DNA from: Yoonia sp.
GTDB lineage: Bacteria > Pseudomonadota > Alphaproteobacteria > Rhodobacterales > Rhodobacteraceae
Reading direction: 5' to 3'
Length of the DNA stretch: 64,000 nt
Assembly: GCA_029250945.1 (NCBI GenBank)
Contig: JAQXEG010000029.1
Coordinates: forward strand, 40,388-104,387
The notes below the pieces were generated by a model. It searched no databases and had not been told where the DNA came from. It was given only the letters and a program-made list of their open reading frames with translations. Shown one piece after another: positions 37,696 to 47,993 of the stretch. Made by a program: the position numbers and the translations under genes. The number at the start of each line of letters is the position of its first letter. Position 1 is the first letter of the stretch.

Positions 37696-38066
37696 ATATC
37701 TACACAATGTAGAATAAACCGGCACCGCCGACCCATGTGGTTGGTTTGGTGCATATTGTCGCGTCACAATTTTGTAACGCCCACCTTCAGTGTGCAAATG
37801 TATGCCGCTTGCCGATTCTTTTTGTGAATAATCGACGTCTGCTTCACCCAAAACATGAATGCCAAATGCTAAGGTGCTTGTTTGGCTTGGTTTCTTTGGT
37901 CAGGGCGATTGTTAACACTTCGTGTACAACTCTGTGGGTGAATCGGGTGCCTTGCAGCGACCCTTAGGTCGCGATTTCAGTCAACATGTTTAATCAACAA
38001 TTAGTGTTAAAATTCCGTTGACCCCCTAGGGCTGGATACGGCAAGTAGTGCAGGTCGGACATTGCA

Positions 38067-38082
38067 ACACTAAATGTTGTGT
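38067..38082. promoter_or_regulatory. NrdR box candidate
   Basis: ACACTAAATGTTGTGT is an imperfect 16-base palindrome close to the NrdR consensus (acaCWATATATWGtgt), 179 bases upstream of the class II ribonucleotide reductase. NrdR represses reductase genes of all classes. NrdR boxes usually come in pairs about 31 bases apart; a clear second copy was not found, though ACACTTCGTGT at 37915 is loosely similar. Confidence 0.55.
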
Positions 38083-38173
38083 CGGCGTGACGGATAGGCA
38101 GCCTCAGACGTAAGTCATAATAGAGTGCAACCAACGGACCTAGAATTAGAGGTTCTTCGTACATGTTACGCCC

Positions 38174-38210
38174 AACGTCCAGACGTTCGCAGGATCCATC
38201 CGGATCCTAT
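38174..38210 (+). promoter_or_regulatory. Two tandem hairpins in the nrdJ leader
   Basis: AACGT-CCAG-ACGTT (38174-38187) is followed by AGGATCC-ATCC-GGATCCT (38191-38208) and then ATTTTATAG. The second hairpin with its T-rich tail resembles an intrinsic terminator and lies about 50 bases before the nrdJ ATG, so it could attenuate nrdJ. Confidence 0.4.
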
Positions 38211-38260
38211 TTTATAGATAGCCGCAACGACGGCTCGCACGACCCAAGGGGCAGACGATT

Positions 38261-41200
38261 ATGAAAATAGAACGGAATTTCACAACCGCAGGCAACGACG
38301 CATACGCAGCGTTGAACTTCAAATCGACCACATCCGAGATTCGCAATCCGGATGGCACGATTGTGTTTAAGCTTGAGAACTGTGAAATTCCCGAAAGCTG
38401 GAGCCAAGTGGCCTCAGACGTAATCGCGCAGAAATACTTCCGTAAGGCCGGCGTGCCTTCCGAGATGAAGAAGGTCAAAGAAAAGGGCGTTCCAGAATTC
38501 CTGTGGCGGTCTGTCCCCGTTGAGGGCGCGACATTCGGTGGCGAAACATCAGCCAAACAAGTTTTCGACCGTCTGGCCGGCGCGTGGGCCTATTGGGGTT
38601 GGAAGGGTGGCTATTTCACATCCGAGGAAGACGCGCGCACCTATTTTGACGAAATGCGCTATATGCTGGCTACACAGCGCGCTGCGCCAAACTCCCCCCA
38701 GTGGTTCAACACTGGTCTGCACTGGGCCTACGGCATCGACGGTCCGGCCCAAGGCCACCACTATGTTGATTACAAAACCGGCAAGCTGACCAAATCCACA
38801 TCCAGCTATGAGCACCCGCAGCCGCACGCCTGCTTTATCCAGTCCGTTGGTGACGACCTGGTGAACGAAGGTGGCATCATGGATCTTTGGGTCCGCGAGG
38901 CGCGACTGTTCAAATACGGCTCTGGTACCGGCACCAACTTCTCCTCTCTGCGCGGCGAGGGCGAAAGCCTGTCGGGTGGCGGTAAGTCATCCGGCCTGAT
39001 GGGTTTCCTGAAGATCGGTGACCGCGCTGCTGGCGCGATCAAATCGGGCGGCACAACACGCCGCGCGGCCAAGATGGTTATCGTCGACGCCGATCACCCC
39101 GATATCGAAGAATTCATCAACTGGAAGGTCATCGAGGAGCAGAAAGTTGCATCTATCGTTGCCGGTTCCAAGATGCATGAACGTCACCTGAACGCGATCT
39201 TTGCCGCGATTAAGGCATGGGATGGCGCAGTATCCGACGCCTATGACACCAAGGTGAACAACGGTCTGCAATCTGCTGTTCGTGAAGCGAAAAAGGCGTG
39301 TATCCCCGAGACATACGTCAAGCGCGTGCTGGACTATGCAAAGCAGGGTCACACATCTATCGAATTCCCGACTTACGATACCGACTGGGATTCCGAGGCG
39401 TATTCGTCCGTGTCTGGTCAGAACTCCAACAACTCCATCCGCGTGACCGACGCCTTTCTTAAGGCTGTTGAGAATGACGAAGATTGGAAGCTGGTGAACC
39501 GTCGTAATGGTGAAGTCGCGAAAATTATCCGTGCCCGCGATTTGTGGGAACAGGTTGGCCACGCCGCATGGGCCTGTGCCGATCCGGGCATCCAGTACCA
39601 CGATACAGTCAACGCATGGCACACATGCCCCGAAGATGGCGAAATTCGCGGCTCGAATCCGTGTTCCGAATACATGTTCCTTGACGATACGGCCTGTAGC
39701 CTTGCATCCATGAATTTGCTGACCTTCTTTAAGGACGGCGAATTCCAGATCGAAGATTACATGCACGCCACACGTTTGTGGACCGTCACACTGGAAGTAT
39801 CCGTCATGATGGCGCAATTCCCGTCCAAAGAAATCGCGCAGCGGTCCTATGACTTCCGCACATTGGGTCTAGGCTATGCCAACATCGGCGGTTTGCTGAT
39901 GAACATGGGCTTCTCTTACGACAGTGACGAAGGCCGTGCGATGGGTGCTGCCCTGACCGCAATTATGAGCGGCGTGTCCTATGCAACATCCGCTGAAATG
40001 GCGGGCGTGCTGGGCCCATTCCCGGGCTATGCGAAAAATGACGAACACATGCTGCGCGTCATTCGCAACCACCGTCAGGCCGCCCTTGGCCTTGCTGATG
40101 GCTATGAGGATCTGGCGATCAAGCCAGTGCCACTTGACCACGCCAACTGCCCAGATGTCCGTTTGGCCGCAATCGCGGTGAACGCATGGGACGAGGCGCT
40201 GGAGCTGGGTGAAAGGCACGGTTACCGCAACGCCCAAGTGTCCGTCATTGCGCCAACTGGCACCATCGGTCTGGTCATGGATTGCGACACCACAGGGATC
40301 GAGCCTGACTTCGCACTGGTGAAGTTCAAGAAGCTGGCCGGTGGCGGCTACTTCAAGATCATCAACCAGTCGGTGCCAGCAGCACTGGAAAAGCTGGGCT
40401 ATGGCTCCGCCGCGATTGAGGAAATCATTGCTTACGCTGTTGGTCACGGGTCCATCGGTCAGGCGCCAGCGATCAACCACACCTCCCTGATCGGTCACGG
40501 TTTCGGCCAAGCCGAGATCGACAAGATCGAAGCCGCGCTGAAGGCCGCATTCGACATCCGGTTCGTGTTCAACCAGTGGACATTGGGCGAAGAGTTCTGC
40601 ACCAAAACGCTGGGCATTCCTGCGATGAAGCTGAACGATCCAACCTTTGACCTGCTGCGTCACTTGGGTTTCTCCAAGGATGAGATTGAGGCCGCGAACG
40701 ATCACGTCTGCGGGACAATGACACTCGAAGGTGCGCCGCACCTGAAGGACGAACATCTGTCCGTGTTTGACTGCGCCAACCCGTGCGGCAAAAAGGGCAA
40801 GCGTTACCTGTCCGTCGACAGCCACATTCACATGATGGCCGCGGCACAGTCGTTCATCTCTGGCGCGATCTCCAAGACGATCAACATGCCAAACGACGCC
40901 ACAATCGAGGACTGCCAGAAAGCATACGAGCTGTCTTGGTCCTTGGGCGTGAAGGCAAACGCGCTGTATCGCGACGGGTCCAAACTGTCCCAGCCATTGG
41001 CAGCCGCCTTGGTCGAGGATGATGATGACGCGGCAGAAATCCTTGAGACCGGCAATGCACATGAAAAGGCGCAGGTGCTGGCTGAAAAGGTGGTCGAAAA
41101 GATTATCATCAAGGAAATCCGCAACCGTGAGCGTGAAAAGATGCCACAGCGCCGCAAGGGTTACACCCAAAAGGCGATCGTGGGTGGCCACAAGGTGTAC

Positions 41201-41917
41201 CTGCGGACCGGCGAATACGAAGGCGGTCAGCTGGGGGAGATTTTCATCGACATGCACAAAGAGGGTGCAGGCTTCCGCGCCATGATGAACAACTTTGCCA
41301 TCGCGGTGTCGGTTGGTCTTCAGTACGGTGTGCCGCTCGAGGAATTTGTGGACGCGTTCACATTCACCAAGTTCGAGCCAGCGGGCATGGTCCAAGGGAA
41401 TGACAGCATCAAGAATGCAACGTCGATCCTTGACTATATCTTCCGTGAACTGGCCGTGTCCTATCTGGATCGCACCGATCTGGCCCACGTCAAACCCGAA
41501 GGCGCATCCTTTGATGACATCGGTCGCGGTGAAGCAGAAGGCGTGTCCAACATCACGAACCCGTCCGATGCGGCCGCGTCCAAGTCCTTGGAAGTGCTCA
41601 AGCAAATCAGCTCGACCGGTTACCTGCGCAAGCGGATGCCACAAGACTTGGTTGTGTTGCAGGGCGGTCAGGCGGAAACAGCGTCGCTTGAAGCGGTGGC
41701 CGAGGCGACCACAGACACCATCGGCAACGTGGCCGTCGCGGCCGAGACACCATTGTCCAGCGGCACCACAACAGCCACCGGCATCTCGGCCCGCGATAAG
41801 GCCAAGATGCAAGGGTATGAAGGTGATCCATGTGGCGAATGCGGCAACTATACGCTGGTCCGCAACGGCACCTGTATGAAGTGCAACACCTGCGGTGGGA
41901 CATCCGGCTGTAGCTAA
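38261..41917 (+). CDS. nrdJ: Vitamin B12-dependent (class II) ribonucleotide reductase
   Basis: A 1218-residue adenosylcobalamin-dependent reductase that makes deoxynucleotides with or without oxygen. Characteristic parts: [46 protein letters not shown], the active-site strand [11 protein letters not shown] near residue 470, and a C-terminal zinc-ribbon-like redox tail [16 protein letters not shown] with CMKCNTCGG. It stands alone, preceded by a long regulated leader and followed by a strong terminator. Codon use is notably even and rich in C-ending codons, as in highly expressed genes. Intact. Confidence 0.97.
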   Translation: MKIERNFTTAGNDAYAALNFKSTTSEIRNPDGTIVFKLENCEIPESWSQVASDVIAQKYFRKAGVPSEMKKVKEKGVPEFLWRSVPVEGATFGGETSAKQVFDRLAGAWAYWGWKGGYFTSEEDARTYFDEMRYMLATQRAAPNSPQWFNTGLHWAYGIDGPAQGHHYVDYKTGKLTKSTSSYEHPQPHACFIQSVGDDLVNEGGIMDLWVREARLFKYGSGTGTNFSSLRGEGESLSGGGKSSGLMGFLKIGDRAAGAIKSGGTTRRAAKMVIVDADHPDIEEFINWKVIEEQKVASIVAGSKMHERHLNAIFAAIKAWDGAVSDAYDTKVNNGLQSAVREAKKACIPETYVKRVLDYAKQGHTSIEFPTYDTDWDSEAYSSVSGQNSNNSIRVTDAFLKAVENDEDWKLVNRRNGEVAKIIRARDLWEQVGHAAWACADPGIQYHDTVNAWHTCPEDGEIRGSNPCSEYMFLDDTACSLASMNLLTFFKDGEFQIEDYMHATRLWTVTLEVSVMMAQFPSKEIAQRSYDFRTLGLGYANIGGLLMNMGFSYDSDEGRAMGAALTAIMSGVSYATSAEMAGVLGPFPGYAKNDEHMLRVIRNHRQAALGLADGYEDLAIKPVPLDHANCPDVRLAAIAVNAWDEALELGERHGYRNAQVSVIAPTGTIGLVMDCDTTGIEPDFALVKFKKLAGGGYFKIINQSVPAALEKLGYGSAAIEEIIAYAVGHGSIGQAPAINHTSLIGHGFGQAEIDKIEAALKAAFDIRFVFNQWTLGEEFCTKTLGIPAMKLNDPTFDLLRHLGFSKDEIEAANDHVCGTMTLEGAPHLKDEHLSVFDCANPCGKKGKRYLSVDSHIHMMAAAQSFISGAISKTINMPNDATIEDCQKAYELSWSLGVKANALYRDGSKLSQPLAAALVEDDDDAAEILETGNAHEKAQVLAEKVVEKIIIKEIRNREREKMPQRRKGYTQKAIVGGHKVYLRTGEYEGGQLGEIFIDMHKEGAGFRAMMNNFAIAVSVGLQYGVPLEEFVDAFTFTKFEPAGMVQGNDSIKNATSILDYIFRELAVSYLDRTDLAHVKPEGASFDDIGRGEAEGVSNITNPSDAAASKSLEVLKQISSTGYLRKRMPQDLVVLQGGQAETASLEAVAEATTDTIGNVAVAAETPLSSGTTTATGISARDKAKMQGYEGDPCGECGNYTLVRNGTCMKCNTCGGTSGCS

Positions 41918-42049
41918 AAGAATTGCGGCGTGTCCCAGATTGGGGCGCGCTGCTTCGTTTCCCGAAGGCGCTGCGGTGCCTTCCGGCGCGGATCGGGCCG
42001 CAGGCAAAAACTAGAGCGGTATATATAACTGAGCCCGATAAGCGAAACT

Positions 42050-42078
42050 TTAAGGGTCCCTGCGGGGGCCCTTTTTTT
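42050..42078 (+). terminator. Rho-independent terminator after nrdJ
   Basis: AAGGGTCCC-TGCG-GGGGCCCTT followed by a run of T forms a stable hairpin with U tract. It lies about 130 bases after the nrdJ stop; the intervening GC-rich stretch contains no gene that I can recognise. Confidence 0.85.
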
Positions 42079-42102
42079 CTGCGTTGTCGGATGGGGCAGG
42101 GG

Positions 42103-43695
42103 TTAGCTGTTCAGGATCAGGTCCGATGCCTTTTCACCGATCATGATCGCAGGCGCGTTCGTGTTCCCCGACACGATTTCCGGCATGATCGAACAATCCG
42201 CCACCCGCAGGCCCGCGATGCCGTGCACGCGCAGTTCGTGATCAACAACCGCCCCAGTGTCTGCACCCATTTTGCAAGTACCCGTCGGGTGGTAGATTGA
42301 TGCGGTGTTGTTGCGCGCCCAGTCGAGCGTGGCATCATAATCGTCCATATCCAGATCGGGGTTGGGCCGGAATTCTGTGCTAATCTTTTCGGTCAGCGGT
42401 GCGTGGCGCGCAATTTTGCGGGCGATATTCACGCCAGCCACAACCGTCTGACAATCGGTTTCGGTCGACAGATAGTTCGGAATAATCTTGGGGTAGGTTC
42501 TGCCGTCACTGCTGGTAAGCCTTATTTCCCCTTTGGATTCAGGACGTAGCTGACAAACCGACATCGTGAAGGCCGAGAAATTATCCGCGCCTTTGCCCGG
42601 ATTTTCGGCTGACAGGGGTTGGACATGGAACTGCACGTCGGGCGTTTCCAGATCGTGCCGTGTTTTCACAAATCCTGTCGCAAGGCTCGCGGCCATGGTC
42701 ATGGGACCTGAGCGGCTGGTGACATATTTCAGCCCGATCTTGGCTTGGCCCACAAGGCTGCTGACCTCATCGTTCAACGTCGGCTCGTGGGTTTTATAGA
42801 CAAGGCGGGCTTGCAGGTGATCTTGCATATTTTTGCCAACGCCGGGCAGATCGGCGATCACGTCTATGCCATGTTCGCGCAGTTGTGCAGCCTCACCAAT
42901 GCCTGACAGCATCAACAGCTGGGGGGAATTGATGGCCCCGCCGGACAGCACGATTTCCTTGTTGGCAACGATACGCTGCGCCTTGCCTGACCGATCCGTA
43001 TAGGTGACGGCGGTGGCGCGTTTATCGGTGATCTCGATCTTGTCGACCTGTGCATGGGTCACGATCGTTAGGTTTTTGCGGCTGCGTGCAGGGTTTAGAT
43101 AGGCCACGGCAGATGAACACCGGCGCCCATTCTTGGCCGTCAGCTGGAAAAAGCCCACGCCTTCCTGCTCTTTGCCGTTGTAGTCGGGGTTGAATTTATA
43201 GCCTGCGGCCTGTGCGGCTGCGACCCAAGCATCTGTGATCGGGCGCTGGATGCGCATGTTGGACACCGATAGCGGGCCCTGATCGCCGTGAAAATTATCC
43301 GCGCCGCGTTCATTGTTTTCCGCTCGTTTGAACAAGGGCAGGACATCATCCCAAGACCAGCCTCGATTCCCCATCTGCGCCCAGCGGTCATAATCTTGTG
43401 GTTGTCCGCGCACATACAGCAGACCATTGAGCGACGACGAACCCCCCAAGACCTTGCCGCGTGGCCATTCAATTGACCGCCCGTTCAGGCCCGGATCGGG
43501 TTCTGTTTTATAGCACCAGTCGACCTTGGGATTATGGATGGTTTTGAAATAACCGACAGGGATGTGGATCCACGGGTTCAGGTCGCGCCCGCCTGCTTCC
43601 ACCAAAATAACGGTGTTCGCTGGATTGGCGCTTAGCCGGTTGGCAAGGACGCACCCCGCAGAACCCGCGCCGACGACAATATAATCTGCTTGCAT
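42103..43695 (-). CDS. GMC-family FAD oxidoreductase (choline-dehydrogenase-like)
   Basis: A 530-residue flavoprotein alcohol oxidoreductase. FAD-binding VVGAGSAGCVLANRL at residues 7-21; GMC signature 1 in WPRGKVLGGSSSLNGLLYVRG (about 80-100); signature 2 in SGGAINSPQLLMLSGIG; catalytic histidine region YHPTGTCKMG near the C terminus. It resembles choline or long-chain alcohol dehydrogenases, but no bet genes are nearby. It is divergent from a TRAP transporter with an IclR regulator, so its substrate is probably what that transporter brings in. Intact. Confidence 0.9.
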   Translation of the reverse strand: MQADYIVVGAGSAGCVLANRLSANPANTVILVEAGGRDLNPWIHIPVGYFKTIHNPKVDWCYKTEPDPGLNGRSIEWPRGKVLGGSSSLNGLLYVRGQPQDYDRWAQMGNRGWSWDDVLPLFKRAENNERGADNFHGDQGPLSVSNMRIQRPITDAWVAAAQAAGYKFNPDYNGKEQEGVGFFQLTAKNGRRCSSAVAYLNPARSRKNLTIVTHAQVDKIEITDKRATAVTYTDRSGKAQRIVANKEIVLSGGAINSPQLLMLSGIGEAAQLREHGIDVIADLPGVGKNMQDHLQARLVYKTHEPTLNDEVSSLVGQAKIGLKYVTSRSGPMTMAASLATGFVKTRHDLETPDVQFHVQPLSAENPGKGADNFSAFTMSVCQLRPESKGEIRLTSSDGRTYPKIIPNYLSTETDCQTVVAGVNIARKIARHAPLTEKISTEFRPNPDLDMDDYDATLDWARNNTASIYHPTGTCKMGADTGAVVDHELRVHGIAGLRVADCSIMPEIVSGNTNAPAIMIGEKASDLILNS

Positions 43696-43721
43696 TTGAG
43701 ACCCCCTGAAGTCCGTTGAAG

Positions 43722-43779
43722 AAAAATGTATTCAGAACATTTTTGCTATACTAGGCTTTTTTGAAACTAAAAGTCTCAA
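43722..43779. promoter_or_regulatory. Divergent promoter region with two palindromes
   Basis: Between the GMC oxidoreductase and the TRAP genes, AAAAATGT-N7-ACATTTTT (43722-43744) is a perfect inverted repeat and TTGAAACT-AAA-AGTCTCAA (43761-43779) matches in seven of eight positions. Between them is TATACT (43747-43752), a good -10 for the TRAP direction. The palindromes are candidate operators for the IclR regulator encoded at the end of the operon. Confidence 0.5.
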
Positions 43780-43806
43780 TAATGATCTTTATGGGAGGAG
43801 AACAAC

Positions 43807-45039
43807 ATGAGCACTTCAAACAAACTTAGCAACATTTCCCGTCGGGACCTATTCAAGGTTGCCGGGCGTTACGGGATGAGCTCAACCTTGCTGGCAGCAG
43901 GGTCGTTTGGTGGGGCGATGAGCCTTGCGAACTTGGCCACAGCAGCTGAGTCGACGTATGAGCGGCGCTTTAGCAAACCTGCCAAGCACACGCTGAAATT
44001 TGGTGCGGCTGGCTTTAACGCCCGCAACCTGCTGATTGAACGCGCGGGTGCGTTGGAATTTGCACGCGATCTGGAATCCCGCACAGACGGTGAAATTCGC
44101 GTCGAATTCATCGGTGACAACCAGATTTGTGGTCAGACATCCTGCGTTGAGAAAACACAGCAGGGCATTGTTGATATCTATGCGGCCTCTACCCAGAACT
44201 CGGCTGGTGGTGCGCCATATCTGAACGTGTTGGATTATGCCTATATGTTCCGTAACCGTGCGGACCAGTACCACTTCCTTTATTCACCAAAGTCACAGGC
44301 GCTGCTGCGTGACCCATATGAAAAGAACCACGGCTTGAAGTTCCTGTTCAGCCACGCTGAATTGCGCGGCATCCAGCTGGGTCTGGCATGGGAAGACAAG
44401 CCAACTGTGACATCCGTCGAGGACCTGTTTGGCACAAAGAACCGTGTAACAGGTACACAGCTTGGTCGCATCGCGATGAAAGCGCTGAACTTGAACCCTG
44501 TTCCTGTTGCTTGGGAAGAAACACTTGATGGTCTTAAGCAGGGCCTGATTGATGGTGCTGAAACATGGGCGTCCGCGGTTGCGTATGCGAACATGTCACC
44601 GGTTGTGTCCCAGTCTGTTCACCTCAACTTCTTCTGCGGGACAGAGCATACGGCCATGTCCGCGTCCATCTTTGATGGCATGGGTGGTGAATTGCAGGAT
44701 GCCGTGATGGAATCGTCTTATTGGGCGCAAACACACGTGCAGGCCGCGAACGAGGCCGCGTTGGTCAAGACAGTTGGGCAGTCTGATCCACAGCTGCCAA
44801 ACACAATCTTTGCCCAGAACAACGTGCGCAACGCATTCTTGTCCGACGCAGAGATCAAGAAAGCCGAAGAAATGTGCTCGCCAGAGTATCAGCCACAGCT
44901 GTGGGAAGAATGGCGCGAGCGGATCAACGGCTGGCAGGGTGGCGCTGACACCTATCAGGAAATCTACGACGAAGTCCGCACAATCGATGCGAACACGTTG
45001 CCTGAGAATGTTGAGCCACGCCGCTGGTGGAAGAGCTAA
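43807..45039 (+). CDS. TRAP transporter substrate-binding protein (DctP family, Tat-exported)
   Basis: A 410-residue periplasmic binding protein. The N terminus carries a twin-arginine signal (SRRDLFK at residues 12-18, then a hydrophobic stretch to about 48), so it is folded before export. The mature part has FGAAGFNARN, a central RVTGTQLGRIAMKAL and DGLKQGLIDGAETWASAV that shape the ligand site. A strong GGGAGGAG ribosome site precedes the ATG. The ligand is unknown. A hairpin terminator follows before the permease genes, which would give extra copies of this component. Confidence 0.9.
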   Translation: MSTSNKLSNISRRDLFKVAGRYGMSSTLLAAGSFGGAMSLANLATAAESTYERRFSKPAKHTLKFGAAGFNARNLLIERAGALEFARDLESRTDGEIRVEFIGDNQICGQTSCVEKTQQGIVDIYAASTQNSAGGAPYLNVLDYAYMFRNRADQYHFLYSPKSQALLRDPYEKNHGLKFLFSHAELRGIQLGLAWEDKPTVTSVEDLFGTKNRVTGTQLGRIAMKALNLNPVPVAWEETLDGLKQGLIDGAETWASAVAYANMSPVVSQSVHLNFFCGTEHTAMSASIFDGMGGELQDAVMESSYWAQTHVQAANEAALVKTVGQSDPQLPNTIFAQNNVRNAFLSDAEIKKAEEMCSPEYQPQLWEEWRERINGWQGGADTYQEIYDEVRTIDANTLPENVEPRRWWKS

Positions 45040-45061
45040 TATAGCCAATCGGAACGAAAGA

Positions 45062-45099
45062 GGGGCCGACCGGACAGGGTACCGGTCGGCCCTTTTTTA
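45062..45099 (+). terminator. Strong terminator between TRAP binding protein and permeases
   Basis: An 11-bp stem GGGCCGACCGG / CCGGTCGGCCC (45063-45073, 45082-45092) with an eight-base loop and six T residues. It lies inside an operon, which suggests partial termination that favours the binding-protein transcript. Confidence 0.85.
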
Positions 45100-45162
45100 T
45101 AGACATATAAGACCGCCATACATGATGGTGGCATAAAGACACGTAAAAGGGGGGAGACCGAG

Positions 45163-45831
45163 ATGTCGATTTTGTCAGAAGCGCTGGCGATCATACCTGC
45201 GGTTTTAGCAGATAATCCATTTGGCATGCGGCGCGCGTTTGATGCTGATGGCATGTGGTTGTTCTGTTTCGTGGCGACGTTCGTATTGGGCTACATGGTG
45301 CATCTGATGTATGCCAATGTGCCATTTCTGGAACGCAATCTGGAACGCGGCATCGCGATCACGGCCTATCTGATCATCGCTGCGATCATTTGCTGGGGTG
45401 TTATCGACCGTTTTGTATTCTCGCGCCAATGGTCGGGTTCCACCACAGTCCCGCCATTCCTGTTTATGGTCATGGCATGGTTTGCCTGTGCCTATAACGT
45501 GAAACTGCGCACCCACCTGAGTTTTAGCGAATTCCGGTCCAAAATGTCCCCGACGGGGCAAATGGGCGCGCTGACGATGGATGCGGTCTTGTGGTTTGTA
45601 TTCTGCTGGATTGCGGTCACCACGTCGCTGCGGTTCACGGCGCTTTCGATCGCTAACTTCCAGCTCGTCGACGGGGTCGACGATGTGATGAAGTGGTGGT
45701 TCTACATCACTGTGCCCATCGCATTTTGCCTAATGTCGGGCCGCGTGATCGGCAACTGGCTCGAGGATTACCGCAACTACAAAGCGGGTAACCAGATCAT
45801 CAAACAAGCTGTTATCGGGGGGGATGTCTGA
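45163..45831 (+). CDS. TRAP transporter small permease (DctQ family)
   Basis: A 222-residue membrane protein with four main hydrophobic segments (about residues 28-48, 62-82, 95-115 and 140-165, with a further one near 180). This is the layout of DctQ subunits, which link the binding protein to the large permease. Its last codon overlaps the start of the large permease (TGATG). It is somewhat longer than the usual DctQ (about 160-200 residues). Confidence 0.85.
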   Translation: MSILSEALAIIPAVLADNPFGMRRAFDADGMWLFCFVATFVLGYMVHLMYANVPFLERNLERGIAITAYLIIAAIICWGVIDRFVFSRQWSGSTTVPPFLFMVMAWFACAYNVKLRTHLSFSEFRSKMSPTGQMGALTMDAVLWFVFCWIAVTTSLRFTALSIANFQLVDGVDDVMKWWFYITVPIAFCLMSGRVIGNWLEDYRNYKAGNQIIKQAVIGGDV

Positions 45832-47189
45832 TGACTGACGGTACACTTATTACGCTTATTTCGTTGGGCGTGTCCGTGCTTTTCATGCTCGGAACGCCTG
45901 TATTGCTGGTCATCTTCTACTGGGTCATCGGCTGTAGCTTTGTGATCGACCTGCCGCTGGCCAACACCGGTAATGAACTGATCAACGTGTTTTCCAAGGG
46001 CTTTGCGCTGTTGGCGATGCCATTGTTCATTCTGACGGGTGACTTGATCAACCAATCGGGGATCGCGCGGCGATTGTCCGACTTTGCCTATTCCTGTTTG
46101 GGGTGGCTACGTGGCGGTTTGGCCATGGCGTCGATTGCGGCTTGCGGGTTGTTCGCGGCGATTTCGGGGTCCAACTCGGCTACGACGGCAACCATCGGCT
46201 CGATGCTGCACCCTGAAATGGTCAAGGGCGGCTATGACGAACGCTTTTCCGCATCAACGGCGGCGGCGGGCGGCACAGTGGGGATCATTATTCCACCTTC
46301 GATCATCTTCATCGTCTACGGCTTCTTGTTGAACCTGCCGATTTCGGACCTGTTTGTGGCAGGTATCATTCCAGGCGCCTTGATGGTTCTGGGGATGATG
46401 ACGGCTGCGTTCATCATCTGCACGATCAATGGTTGGGGCTTCCTGATCAAACTGTCCGTAAGCCGCGTCATCAAAACGGCCATCGGTGCTTGGCTTGGGT
46501 TCTTTGCAATCGGCCTTGTGCTTTGGGGGATTTACACTGGTAAATTCTCGCCAACCGAGGCCGCTGGCGTGACCGTCGGGTTCTGCGTGTTGGTGGGCAT
46601 TGTGTCCTATCCGCTTAACAAGATGATGGGCAGCTCTGCCGATCTGGATGTGTCAGAGAAAAGCACATTATCCATGTTTGTGGTCGAAGGCTTCACCTTG
46701 CTGAACCTGCCAAGCATCGTGTCACGTTCTGCACAGATCACAGGTATCTTGGTGCCGTTGATCGCCGTATCCGTGGCCATGCAACAGGTGATGTCGTCGC
46801 TGGGCGCCAAGGACTTTATCGGTGATTTTGTCACCGGTATGGGCGGCTATTACGCGGTTTTGTTCACGTCGATGGCCATCGTGTTTATGACTGGGATGAT
46901 CCTCGAGTCCCTGCCAGTCACGATCATTCTGGCCCCAATTCTTGCGCCGATTGCGGCTTCTGTCGGGATTGATCCGATCCACTTCTCGGTGATCTTCCTT
47001 GTGGGGGCGTCCATTGGCTTTATCACGCCGCCATACGGGCTAAACCTATATGTGGCGTCGGGTGTGACGGGCGTGCCGTATTTCCGGCTGCTACGTTACT
47101 CGACAATGTATCTTGCGGCATTGATCGCAGTGTGGTTCTTGGTGGCGTTGACACCTGAGCTGGCGCTGTGGCTCCTGCCGAATAGATAA
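45831..47189 (+). CDS. TRAP transporter large permease (DctM family)
   Basis: A 452-residue polytopic permease with about 12 membrane segments. Family segments include FALLAMPLFILTGDLINQSGIA, GCSLFAAISGSNSATTATIGS-type stretch (GLFAAISGSNSATTATIG), TVGIIIPPSIIFIVYGFL, and the C-terminal GFITPPYGLNLYVASGV. It imports the ligand delivered by the binding protein using the sodium gradient. The IclR gene begins 12 bases after its stop. Confidence 0.92.
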   Translation: MTDGTLITLISLGVSVLFMLGTPVLLVIFYWVIGCSFVIDLPLANTGNELINVFSKGFALLAMPLFILTGDLINQSGIARRLSDFAYSCLGWLRGGLAMASIAACGLFAAISGSNSATTATIGSMLHPEMVKGGYDERFSASTAAAGGTVGIIIPPSIIFIVYGFLLNLPISDLFVAGIIPGALMVLGMMTAAFIICTINGWGFLIKLSVSRVIKTAIGAWLGFFAIGLVLWGIYTGKFSPTEAAGVTVGFCVLVGIVSYPLNKMMGSSADLDVSEKSTLSMFVVEGFTLLNLPSIVSRSAQITGILVPLIAVSVAMQQVMSSLGAKDFIGDFVTGMGGYYAVLFTSMAIVFMTGMILESLPVTIILAPILAPIAASVGIDPIHFSVIFLVGASIGFITPPYGLNLYVASGVTGVPYFRLLRYSTMYLAALIAVWFLVALTPELALWLLPNR

Positions 47190-47201
47190 GAAAAACAACC
47201 C

Positions 47202-47993
47202 ATGCCCGATGACGTTCTTTCACCTGACGACGTAGGAAAAATCCCTACCAATCTACGCCTTCTTACGGTGTTGGAAGAATTATGTCGGGCAGGGGTGCCC
47301 ATCACCCCGACCGAGGTGAACACAAGCCTGCGACTGCCCAAGCCAACTGTGCACCGGTTGTTTCATACGCTTGAGGCCGAAGGGTTTATCCAGCGCGATA
47401 TCGACGGGCGGTCCTATAGCCCCGGTGCGCGGCTGCGGCGGTTGTCAATGGATGTCCTGTCATCCTTGCGCATTCGTACCGCGCGTTTGGCGGTCCTGCG
47501 GTCGCTGTCGGAAAAGATCGGCGAGACATGCAACATCGCGACGCCTGATCGCGATGCGATGGTCTACCTTGACCGGGTTGAGACGAAATGGCCGCTGCGA
47601 ATTCAGATGCCTGTCGGTTCATCTGTTCCATTCCATTGCACCGCGAGCGGCAAGATGTATTTGTCATCCTTCCGGCCCGCACATTTACGTACCTTCCTGT
47701 CGGCTACTGATCTGACGGCGCTAACACCCGCCACGATCACCGATCCGGCGCTTTTGTCGGATGAGTTGCAGGGTATTACTGAGCGCGGCTATGCCACCGA
47801 TAACGAAGAATTTATGGAAGGCATGGTGGCCGTCGCCGTTCCCGTCCGCGATATGCATGATCGCCTGTTGGCCACGCTGTCGGTGCACGCGCCCACACAA
47901 CGTATATCCCTTGATGATCTGGTGGATCATGTGCCGCTGATTACTGAATCTGCACAGCGATTGATGGCCTTGCTTGCGGACGACGCCGCCTAG
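47202..47993 (+). CDS. IclR-family transcriptional regulator
   Basis: A 263-residue regulator with a winged helix-turn-helix at residues about 18-80 (LRLLTVLEELCRAGVPIT, LPKPTVHRLFHTLEAEGFI) and an effector-binding domain from about 95 (TCNIATPDRDAMVYLDRVET, PFHCTASGKMYLS, GYATDNEEFMEGMVAVAVPV). It is the last gene of the TRAP operon and probably controls it and the divergent GMC oxidoreductase through the palindromes between them. Its TAG stop overlaps the end of the convergent cupin gene. Confidence 0.9.
   Translation: MPDDVLSPDDVGKIPTNLRLLTVLEELCRAGVPITPTEVNTSLRLPKPTVHRLFHTLEAEGFIQRDIDGRSYSPGARLRRLSMDVLSSLRIRTARLAVLRSLSEKIGETCNIATPDRDAMVYLDRVETKWPLRIQMPVGSSVPFHCTASGKMYLSSFRPAHLRTFLSATDLTALTPATITDPALLSDELQGITERGYATDNEEFMEGMVAVAVPVRDMHDRLLATLSVHAPTQRISLDDLVDHVPLITESAQRLMALLADDAA

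Larger units (their letters stand above)
37696..38260. other. 565-base gene-free region upstream of nrdJ
   Basis: No convincing gene is present. The stretch holds a perfect hairpin GCGACC-CTTA-GGTCGC (37957-37972), an NrdR-like box, two further hairpins next to the nrdJ start and an AT-rich segment around 37981-38020. A cobalamin riboswitch B12 box is not seen. Confidence 0.6.

Noticed and set aside
37696..38260. Cobalamin riboswitch upstream of nrdJ
   Set aside because: No B12-box-like sequence or matching core was seen, and nrdJ, being B12-dependent, is not the usual target of such a riboswitch.
39869..42007. A 712-codon open frame antisense to nrdJ
   Set aside because: It mirrors the codon pattern of nrdJ on the other strand, has no recognisable domain or ribosome site, and lies wholly inside a highly conserved gene.
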